A stretch of 64,000 nucleotides of DNA from Gordionus sp. m RMFG-2023 (Eukaryota > Nematomorpha > Gordioida > Chordodea > Parachordodidae), in NCBI RefSeq assembly GCF_954871325.1, contig NC_088775.1:32837561-32901560 (forward strand), in the 5' to 3' direction. The notes beneath the pieces were generated by a model, which saw only the letters and a program-made list of their open reading frames with translations, did not search any database and was not told the origin of the DNA. Each line of letters begins with the position of its first letter. Within the stretch, counting starts at the first letter, position 1. Positions 22,801 to 34,800 of this stretch are shown in pieces. Position numbers and translations under genes: made by a program.

Positions 22801-25800
22801 TTATAATTAGCTGAACCGAACCAAACCCTTATAAATTTATTCTTAAGAACCGTAACCAGAACGTAACCATTTTAATTTTTTAAATACTGAACCATTATAA
22901 ATAATGGTTGGGAAAACATTGATATAAATAGTCCAGAAAGAATAAATTATGTTTTCTACATTTGGAGCATCCGTAATTTTTGCTGAACCAGTCCCAAAGA
23001 AAGATAGCACCTGTATGTTAAGAAATATCATGAAATCTTGATTTAAGATCGTAAAGATTACGGTTAATTTGTTGGCTTACCAAAATTGTTATTATCTAAC
23101 TATTTTCTTTATAATGGTAAAATATTAACCGCTGTTTTAAATGACTGGTTATATAGGGCTTAGATAATATTATTTTGTCTAAGATCTTAATCGGACCATT
23201 TTTAAAAATCGGCCCAAATCGAGCTGTTTAGCAACACTGCTCAATAATTACCAAATGGGCAAAAATAAGTATTGCTAACATGTTAAATTAAAAATTTAAT
23301 GAAGATGTACCATAGATAAGTGATAATTATCATAATCGTTATTTTTAAAGTTTTTTGACGCAAATGGGCAAAAATAAGTATTCATAACATGTTAAATTAG
23401 AAATTTAGTGAAGATGTACCATAGATAAGTGACAATTGTCATAATCGTTGTTTTTAAAGTTTTTTGAATTTTTTTGACGCAAATGGGCAAAAATAAGTTT
23501 TTAACATCTTAAATTCAATAAAGATATACCATAGATATGTGACAATTATCATAATTGTTATTTATAGATTTTTGAATTTTTTTGACACAAATGGGCAAAA
23601 ATAAGTACTGCTAACATGCTAAATTAAAAATTAGTGAAGATGTGCCATAGATAAGTGACAATTTTCATAATCGTATATTTTAAAGTTTTTGAATTTTTTT
23701 GACGCAAATGGGCAAAAATAAGTTTTTAACATGTTATATTCAAAATTTAGTGAAGATATTCCATTGATAAGTGACAATTATCATAATTGTTATTTATAGA
23801 GTTTTTTGAATTTTTTTTGACACAAATATGGGTAAAAATATAGATTGTAAACATGCTAGATTAAAATTTCATAAAGATATACCTAGATAACTTACAATTG
23901 TCTTAATCGTTATTTTTAAATTTTTTTGATGCAAATGGGCAAAATTAAGTATTGCTAACATGTTAAATTAAAAATTTAGTGAAGATGTACCATAGCTAAG
24001 TGACAATTATCATAATCGTTGTTTTTAAAGTTTTATGAATTTTTTTGACGCAAATGGGTAAAAATATAAATTGTAAACATGTTAAATTACAATTTCATAA
24101 AGATGTACTATAGATAAGTGACAATTGTCATAATCGTTATTTTTAAAATTTTTTGAATTTTTTTGACGCAAATAGGCAAAAATAAGTTTTTAACATGTTA
24201 AATTTAAAATTTAATGAAGATATACCATAGATAAGTGACAATTATCATAATTGTTATTTATAGAGTTTTTTGAATTTTTTTGACACAAATGGGTAAAAAT
24301 AAAGATTGTAAACATGCTAAATTAAAATTTCATAAAGATGTACCCTAGATAAGTGACTATTGTCATAATCGTTATTTTAAATTTTTTTTAACGCAAATAG
24401 ACAAAAATAAGTTTTGCTAGCATGTTAAATTAAAAATTTAGTGAAGATGTACCATAGATAAGTGACAATTATTATAATCGTTGTTTTTAAAGTTTTATGA
24501 ATTTTTTTGACGCAAATTGGTAAAAATATAGATTGTAAACATGTTAAATTAAAATTTCATAAAGATGTACTATAGATAAGTGACAATTGTCATAATCGTT
24601 ATTTTTAAAGTTTTTTTAATTTGTTTGGAGCAATTGGGCAAAAATTTAAATTGTAAACTATATTACCATATGTTTATAAAATTTAAACTTATTATATTTA
24701 TAGAATTTTGATTGTATCATTTTGATAAATAATATTTATATGGTTTGTAAGTTCTTTTAATAAAAATCTTAGCCTGAATTCAGACTCAGTATTAGTATAC
24801 AAATATTTTTAATAACTGAATGAAGGGTTACACATTTTAATAGTTGTAGAATTAAAATTAAAGGAATAAGATTATGAATCCATATCCTACATGTTTAGAA
24901 TTTCACATGAGTTACAACCCTCTTTAGTAATCACTTTGCATATTATCAAATTTTAAGCAGGATAAAAGGGACAACGATATGAATATGAAATTGCTATTTG
25001 TTTTTTTTGTTTCGCCAATGGTACCAACACATTTCTCCAAAAAATAAAAAAGTTAGAGAAAGAAGATTGTGTAAATTGGCAATTTTCTGAATTATTCCAA
25101 TAAAATTTTATCTTTTTTGAATGATTTTTTAAAAAAATATTGGAAAACTTTAAAATTAACGATTATGATAATTGTCAATCTTTTCTAAATTTTTAATTTA
25201 ACGTTTTAGTATTACTTATTTTTGCCCATTAACGTCAAAAAAATTTAAAAAATAATGATTATGACAATTGTCACTTGTCTACATAACTTCATTAAATTTT
25301 AATTTAACATGTTAGCAAAACTTATTTTTGCCCATTTGGGTCAATTCAAAAAACTTTAAAAATAACGATCATGACAATTGTCCCTTTTAGATGATGTTAA
25401 AAATTAATATTTTTGCCCATTAGCGTTAAAAAAAATCTAATATGTTTGAAAATACTGATTATGATAATTGTCATTTTTCCAAGGAACATCTCCCTTGAAT
25501 TTATAATGTAACATCTTTACAATTATAAATTATATTTTTACCCTTTTATGTCAAAAAATTTCAAAAATGGTAGAAAATAACGAATATGACAATTATCACA
25601 TTAAAATATAACCCTTAAAAAGATCATATAAATTAACAAAAAAATGTTTATAAATATTTTTAAAATAATTATTTAGAAAAAACTGCCACTCTTAATATGC
25701 TTAAAAAAAATAGATAATTTTACAAAAATGATTTTTAAAAAAATTATAAAAGATTTCATCTAAAAGATTGTTTATTTATAATAAAGTTCACAAAAGATTT

Positions 25801-28800
25801 CCTGAAAAAAAGATTTAAAATTTTTATCAAATCAAAATATGTTCAAAAAATATTTTTTGCTTAAAATTTTCGGCATGAAAATCACTAATAAATTGTAACA
25901 AAAATAATATTACAAACAATAGCAGCATATCATTTTTTTTATTAAAAAACATGAAATAAATAAATCCATTTTCATAATATAATAAGCATATTTAATTTCA
26001 TAATATAATATAAACAATAAATATTAATTAATGCTAGGCATATCTTGCGGGGTGATATAATTAAACAAGGTCTTTCATGATCAGTTATATGAGTACTATA
26101 TCAAATATTTTTACCCCCCCCCCCCCCCCTACTAATAGCTTCAAGAAGTAGCGCTTGGCTTTTTGCCTATTCAATAGGTCTTTTAATTTATCAATTGATA
26201 ACTTTAATTATCATTATATTATTTAGTTCAATAAGAAATAACTTCGAATATATGGGTCTGAACCCCTGTTATGCTTAGGGGTTATGCTTATAATTGATTT
26301 AGTCGATTTTTAGAGCTAAGCTCTAGGTCTGGGTATTACACAACCAAACAATTAACAACCCTAATAATATAAAGTAATCGAGTTTCATAAAATTTAAGTT
26401 AACCTGTTGAGTTCACGACTCAAGTTGATAACTTGAGTCGTAAAAATGAGTTGACTAATCGACTCAAAACTCGACTCGGAGTCGCAGTCAGGGGAACTCG
26501 ACTATTTAACAACACTATTTTACTACTACTGGTTCTTAGTAGTACAGGATCTTATTTAATAATATAAATTACCCTTTTTTATGGTGCGAATAATAATATT
26601 AATATTTATTAATTTTCTATTTTCGAATAATTTTCACAAAATAATAAAAAGAAATATTAATGACATTGAGGGGAGAAAAAAATAATATTTATATGTAAAA
26701 AAAGGATAATAGATTATTATCGCTCTTATTTAAAATAGAATATATTGATATTTATTTATATTAAAAAAATAACAGATTATTATCGATCTTATTTAAAACC
26801 AGAGATGTGAACCCTTCGACAAAAAAAAGGTCCGGGTTCGGGTACAGGAATAAAATTTGATATGACCCGGGTCCAGGGTTCGGGGCCCGGGTTCAGAAAA
26901 CATAAAAATAATGACTCAAAATTATATTTTTTTAAAATTCATTTATTATTATACTTCAATATATACATATTCATTTATTATTATACTTCAATATATACAT
27001 ATTCATAATTTAAAATGATAAATTTAGAAATGAAATAATTTATATTTTAAATGACATTGAGATTTCCACGTAAAGTAGAAAATATATATTTCTAAATGAA
27101 AATTCACGTTCTACCCTTATCTAAAATAGATAGTTATCTTTATAAAATTTTTCTACTTGTGTTGCTGGTACAGCCATGAAGATTCTAGATAATATATATA
27201 ATTCTGAATATATTGAATAATTTTCTTCCCAGAATTTTAAAATATTTATATCCTTGTTTATTCTCTTAACTTCTGAGAACTTTACTATTAAAGATGCAAT
27301 AGGCATTTTTTGATCCTCCTTTCTATCTGATGATAATTTGATTTTTTTTTCTCTATCTAAAAGTAAAATTTCAAGATCATCAATGTTGCTATCATTATTA
27401 TTATTATCACTACAACCAATAGGTATTGTCGTAGCCTCCAATATATTGAATGGAGTTTTGCTTATGCCATAAATCCTTAAGATGGTCTTTAGCCATTTGT
27501 TTTTGCTCAATACTCAATAAAACTTGATATCGAGGGTCTAAATATATAGAAGCGTAGACAACACTATTTTGCAAATATTGTTGCTCTCGAATTTTCATGT
27601 TTTTTAATATTTCGTATAAAAAGGACTGTAAATTTTTCTAAATCTAATCGGTATCTAATCCATATGCCTTAAAATCAAATAAACATAATTTTTTCTGATT
27701 GTAATTTTAATATTGTTATTTTTAAAGGAACCAATACACTAGTAAGGTCCTTTATTTGGCACCAATCATCTTCCGACAAAATGACTTCACATGCTCCTAT
27801 TATAAAATTATTAGAAATCTTTCACTTAATAATCGTTCTAGCATCATACAAATTGAGGACCAACGTGTTGTGCATTATCATTTAAATTAAAATATTATTA
27901 CTTATACTACAAAATAATTCACTTTTAAAATAATCAACGTATTTCTTTAACATAGCATATTAATAAATTTACATAATAAAATATTATTACACTGGAAAAT
28001 AATTTATGATATCAATCTCTAAATAAAATGGAAGTCCAGGAAGAAAATTGGAAGAAAAACGCGAAGATAAAATAAATGATTCCACAAAAAAATTTAGTAA
28101 AATTTAAAAAAATTTATATTATTTTTTAAAAAAATATTTTTATTTTTAAAAAAATATTTTTATTTTTAAAAAAATATTTTTATTTTTAAAAAAATATTTT
28201 TATTTTTAAAAATTTTTTATGACACCTAGAACCCTTGGACCCTCCACTTTTAAAAAGGGTCCGGGTTCGGGTTCAGCCAAAATACCAGGGTTCGAGTTCA
28301 CATCCCTGTTTAAAACAGAATATATGAATATTTAATTGCAAAAATAAATGAGACGTCCATCATAGTTATAGTTTAATTTAGTAACTTTTAGCTAGCCAGT
28401 TTTTAATTAGGATTTAATTCTAAGCTTCACTTAAATTATATTTTGTTAACCCTCAAATATAGTTGAAATATATGTATTATTGGTCGATTTATTTATTTAT
28501 ACACAAATTTCAATTCAGATCGTTTATTTCACGGCCACTTTTCCTTACTTAATACTTACCGTGTTGTTGATACGTAGTATGTTTTTACCTGGTGCTTTAA
28601 AGGGAGTTCTTTTTTTCTTAAAGCCTGATTGGAGTAAACTCAAAAATGTTAAAGTAATTGCCTTTTATTTTAAAATATGATAAAACACATCGATAAAGTA
28701 ATCGTATTATTTTTATTAATAATATGGCAATGAAATTATTAAATGCATTTTTTTAAAAATTACATTAAAAATATTTTGATTTTTAAGTAGTATTTGGCAT

Positions 28801-31800
28801 TATTACATTTTAAGAAATTGCTTGTAAAATTTTTAATTGAATATATTCGTTTTTTTTTAAATTTACCAATTCTTCTTAAGGCTGTGTCCTAAGTATAAAT
28901 AAACTACTCAAAAGTTTTAAGAATTGCATAACTTTCGTGAGTTTTGAGAGATAAAAACATGTCCCAAAATTTTCGAAACTTTAAGTCGCTATTACACCAC
29001 AGATCTGTATTGTATGATATTTTTCATGAGATCATATTCATTTGTCATTTTCTCGCAAAAATTTCACAAATTACAAAATTTTAATAATAAAATGGTTAAA
29101 TTTTCAAATATAACTTTTAAGAATCTTAAAACATAAAATTATTTAGGCCGATATTTTAATTTTACAATTAAATGGCTTATATATTTCTTTCTCAAAATTC
29201 CCTTAATTTTTGAGATTATATTTTTTTTATATTAAGGACATAGCCTAAATACTAATATTACAATAACTCTGGTGAAAATGATTTCTCTTGTTCTGTTTGT
29301 TTGCCATCATACCTTATTTTCATATTATGAAAGATTTGGAACGAAGCTGCTACCCAAATCTTTTATTCGCTTGGTCCAGGCTGGAGCGGTCTTATAACCA
29401 TGGCTAGTTATAATAAATTTCGAAATAATTGTTTGAGGTGACATTATACACTTTTTTTTAAATAAAAAATAATTAAAATATTACCTTAATTTAAAAATAA
29501 GATTATTGTCTTTATGTATAGCAAACATAAAATTAAATTTTAAAATAATTATTTTATTACCTTAATTTACATATCAAGAAGGAATACAATTGAAATACAA
29601 AATATATGCTAATTTGAAATTGGTGATTTGTTTGTTTAGTTTTTTAGACTGGTTAAGAAAAAAATATCATGTCAATTTATTTTATTATTCCCCTACCCCC
29701 AAATAACGCAGGGATAGCATCATCGTTTCAGTAGTCAATTGTGGTACGAGCGTTTTTGCAGGGTTAGTCGTTTTTTCTGTAATTGGATTTATGTCCCATA
29801 TTCTCAGTGTTCCCATCGAAAAAGTTGCTACTCATGGTAGGTATCTAAATTATATAAGAAAAAATCATTTTAATAAATCTCTTCTTTTTTTGTAGGAAAC
29901 ATTTTTTTTTACAGGTGAAAATAGGCATTAATTTTATGGAGTTTTAGTTTTAAGATATATTAGATGAAAAATAAATTATATTTCAAGATAATAAAGATAT
30001 AATAAAGGGAATAATGAATACATGGGGCGTAATGGTTTAAAAAGATTGAACAATATTTAGATTTATATTTATTTAAGGATCTGTTTTAAACGAATGATAC
30101 CTAATTTTTCATTTAACTAATAATATTTACTTGTTCTTTAGGCGTCGGGTTAGCTTTTATCGTGTATCCCGAGGCCTTATTGCACTTGCCTTTCTCGAAT
30201 GTTTGGTCGGTCCTCTTTTTCGCCATGTTGCTAACCATCGGTATCGATACAATTGTGAGACTTTATTTTTTAAAATTTGTATATATTTATTATTACAATG
30301 CTGCATTCTTATACCCCAAAATATTAAACGATACCGTGTCGTTATTTTATTATTAGAATGTTCCATCTCATTCTATATCCCGTATTGAGATGATAATCTA
30401 TTTTAGGGATGTTTAAACTCATGAATAGAACAAAATTTAAATATATGCCCTAAACAAGCTTACCATAGATCTTACTATGGTTTAAATTTCGAAAATGTTG
30501 CTTAGAACACTCCAACTAATAATATTCTAGCAACAAAATATGTATATTACAATTGTGAGCAATTGAATTGTACGAGAAGATTACCCCTAACTTCTCACCA
30601 TAAAAGTTATGCATAGTTTTCTCTCGGAATTACAATGTATCCGCTTTGAAATTCGAGAACATAATAGAATATTTGACTATTTACAAATTTAAATAATATA
30701 TTTTAAAGACCTTAACATTCATTGCTAGCAAATTTTGTTAAATAGTTGTACATTTTTATATCTCGATAATATTTATCATCTTTTAATTTTTAACATTTTG
30801 AATAATATAATCTATATTTCATATTAGCTCTCTTCCAATCATTTACTTTACCCTATTTTTTTTATAATTTATTTACAATATATAGTTACTGGATAATTTG
30901 AAGTATATAAATCTCTTCCAAATAGGCCTATTCAAAAACGAATACGAATCAAATAGTGAATTATATTTAAAATCTTTTAAATAAAATAATTTCGTATTCA
31001 CATGAATAATAAAATTTACTATTCATATTTAATTGCTATAATTTTCAATGGTAAATTATTCTATTCGATTAGAATCGAATTCTAATTATTTAGTATTCCA
31101 TTTATATTTGTTTTTGATAGCAAGTGACCCACCAAAGTACATTTAAAATGAAAACGATCATAATTCTATATATCTTTTAAACTCAACAAAACGATCATAA
31201 TTCTATATATCTTTATTATTTCAACAGTTCGTGCAATTAGAAGTGGTATATTCGGCTATTTACGACATGCTTCCTATCAGGTACAGAAATAGGAGAGCCA
31301 GTTTCACCCTCATAGCTTCGATTATAATGATGGTTCTAGGATTACCTTTTTTATTAAAGGTACAGGCGGCTACACTTTAAAAAATAAATTTTTTTTTTAA
31401 TTTTCTTTTATTTGAATATATTCCTGGAGTATCCAGCTTAAAATGTGAAATGGATATTTGTGGTTGGCGCATACCGGGCATATGGGGTATTTTTTTTTTT
31501 CTCTTTAGCTTTCACCTTTTCTGGTGGTAAGCTCCTTCAACATCTCTCTCCACTTTATGTTATTCGTACAATCTCTTTTATCTATTTTATACTTCTTTAT
31601 ATTGGCTCTAACTTTATGGCCCCATTGAAGTTTTGGCCTTCCTCTTTTACGTTTGCCCATCACTTCCAATCTTTCAACTTTATTTCCTATGTAGTTCATA
31701 GGCCTTCTCATTGTGTGCCCATACCACCTAAGTCTGTTTACCATTAACTTAGTCTTAATGGGCACTACCTTTAAACTATTTAGTATTCTTGTACTGTGCA

Positions 31801-34800
31801 CCTTATCCTTTCTTGTTACCCCAGCAATCATCCTCAGCATTCTCATCTCCATAGTTTGTAGACTTCTCTCGTCTGATTCTTTGGTTGGCCATGTTTCCGA
31901 ACTATATAGAATAGTTGGTTGTACTATGGAACTGTAAATTTTTCCCTTTAATTTGTGTGGGATTCTTTTGTCAAATAGCACTCCAGATAAAGATCTCCAC
32001 TTTAACCACCCTTGATTAATCTTATTCTTTATCTCTTTTTCTATTGTGCCGTTTGTTTGTATAGTGGAGCCCAAATATTTGCAGCTTTCAATTGCGGATA
32101 TCTGCCAATCATTTATATCAATACTCTCCGTTTCATCTCCTCCTATCACCATATACTCCGTCTTTTCTCTATTTACTTTTAATCCGTGCGTTTCTAGGAT
32201 ATTTATCCAATTCACTAACCTTTCTTTCATTTCATCCTTGGATTCGGCAAGTATCACAATATCATTTGCAAATATCATATTCCACGGGACTGTTTGAGGT
32301 ATAGACTGTGCTAATACATCTATTACTGTAATGAAGAGAAGTGGGCTGAGAGCCGACCCTTGATGAACTCCTTCGGCTATTGTAAAGCCTGCTGAAGTAC
32401 CTGTTGTGCTACGGACCATTGTTGTATGTCCCATATACATATCCTCTATTATTCTTATATATTTTTCGGGAACTTTTTTGTGGCGTAGCGCCCACCAGAT
32501 AAGTTTTCTTGGGATTCTATCAAAGGCCTTTTCTAGATCGAGAAAGACCATGTGTAGCTTTTTGTTCTTTTCCCTGTATTTTTCACTCATTTGCCTAATT
32601 GCATGGATAGCATCGGTTGTTGATCTTCCAGGCATAAAGCCAAACTGTGTCTCTCCTATTTCGATTATATCTCTTAATCTTTTTTCTATTATTTTTTCGT
32701 ATAGTTTTAGACAGTGTGACATTAGTTTTATGCCCCTGTAATTTTGACAATTGTGTGGATCCCCTTTATTTTTGAAGATAGGAACTAGATAGCTCTGCCT
32801 CCATTTTTGGGGGACCTCTTCATTTCCAAGTATTTTATTGTACAGATTTGTGAGGAGATGTATTCCATCATCTCCTAGTGCTTTAAGGCTTTCTATTGGA
32901 ATATCGTCTGGACCCCTAGCTTTGTTGTTTTTCATATGCTTGAGGCATATGATTATTTCTTGTTCTGTTATAGGTTGTACAAGGTTCTGACAAGGGGAGT
33001 GTTCGTCGAGATGCAATCATATGGGGTATAATCTCCATTTATTTCTTCAACTCATTGTCACCTAGTTTGGTTGTCATCCTCTAATAATGTTCTTCAAAGT
33101 TCATAATTCCAAATATTTTGATTAAATTTTGGGTCTTAATTTAAAAAAAACCCGGTTGAATACTAAGTCTACTTAAATATTTTTTTAACTTTATCCTTAT
33201 ATGGATTTTCGATATTGTCAATAATTATGACTCTAGTTTCATCGAATAAATCTCGTTTAATGATGATATCGATACATCTTTTCTCATATTTATACTTCAT
33301 CTAGTTAATATAGTGTTATCACTAGAAATATTAAGTTAAACCATCCAAATGCTTTTCTTCTTAATATCAAGCTGATTTCCTTCACATTTCTTTGCTTCAT
33401 AAAAAGACATAGGTAATCCTGTTTTTATAACCAGGAATGTGAACCTTATGACAAAAAGGGGTTAGGTTCATGAATAAAGTTTTATAAAAGTGTACGGGTT
33501 ACATAATTTACAAGTTAAAAATTAATTTATATTTTAAAATGTTTTAATCGCTTACCCTTTGATATCATTTATAATAAAATATGATTACCTACACTAATCC
33601 AGGATTTTGATGGGGGGGGGGGGTGTCACTATTAGATGGGATTTTCCCCATATATTTTATTGAAGATCTTTAGGTTCACTTATTGTGGGCCTTTGGCAGG
33701 GGTCCAAACCGAAACGAATATCGGTTCAGGTTCGGATAAAAATAAGGGTTCAAGTTCGGTTCATAAAAAATAAAAATATCGGTTCGGTTCGAACCTCTAA
33801 AATCCGGTTTGAACACTTTTGCATTCAAACTTACATTCGAATTATATATAGGGAAGAATATTTTTTTTTAATTTCATCATAAAAATAAAAAACACATACA
33901 TAAAACCTTCATTTTTATTAATTACACATTATAAAATAATATTTAATTTATAAATATAACAGTTAAATATCAATGATTAATTTCAATATAAACAATATTA
34001 ACTTTATTTACTTAAAATTTTTTTATTAAGCCGCACAATAATATTAAGATTTATCACTCAAATTACATCTATAAGGAGATAGTATAAATTTAATTGTTGA
34101 AAAACATCTTTCCACACTAACTGGGTAGCCTGCACTGCCATTTAGATATCAGACAATTTACATAATTCTGGGTATCAATTACTCTGATTTCTCCATTAGT
34201 CTAAAATATTTATATTTAATCTAGGTTCTTTAGAAAAATTAATTATATTTCTAATATTCTGCTTGTAACAGATTTTGTTTGTTACTATCTTTTTTTAAAG
34301 AAGACTTTATACTAAATCCTCTTCAGATGAAGATACATTAGCCGGCGTTGATTTACCTTCAATAGAATCATCCACTCTTATAACATAGTTTAATGCTATG
34401 TTTTGCCATATTTTAATAATATGATCTTAAACTTTTTTTTATCTTATTAGGCTTTTGTTGTGATATTTTGTTAATTTTATTCGATTCTAGAGGGTGATTT
34501 CTTTTTATGTGACTCTCAAGATTTTCTCCATGATGGCCTTTCATATTTATTTGACAATAAGTAATATTACAATTTGATGTGTCATTTATAATACTATATG
34601 TTAATAATTTATATATTGGATTTAATTTTTCTCTAGGCATTATAATTTATAAGCCTAAAATATTTAAAAAATGTTGTAAAATGGCAATACATTAAAGTTT
34701 ATAAAAATTATGACTGACACTTATCAATCAAATGTGATTGATAATAATCTTTAAAACAATTCGAATATAATTAAAATTTTTGCAATACTAATAATAACTT

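Noticed and set aside
23246-24660. CRISPR-like array
   Set aside because: Whole units repeat without unique spacers, in an intron of an animal gene; this is a satellite.
26106-26125. C-run as a functional G-quadruplex or i-motif site
   Set aside because: A simple homopolymer; the same place in the other arm has a short, interrupted G-run, so it is a slippage product.
13388-26517. One very large transposon bounded by the two inverted arms
   Set aside because: The DNA between holds separate hAT elements with their own target duplications and opposed satellite arrays, and no coherent gene set of a large self-synthesising element; no target duplication at the outer ends.
32406-32741. Plus-strand open frames across 31445-32741
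   Set aside because: They are antisense shadows of the open RT frame on the minus strand.
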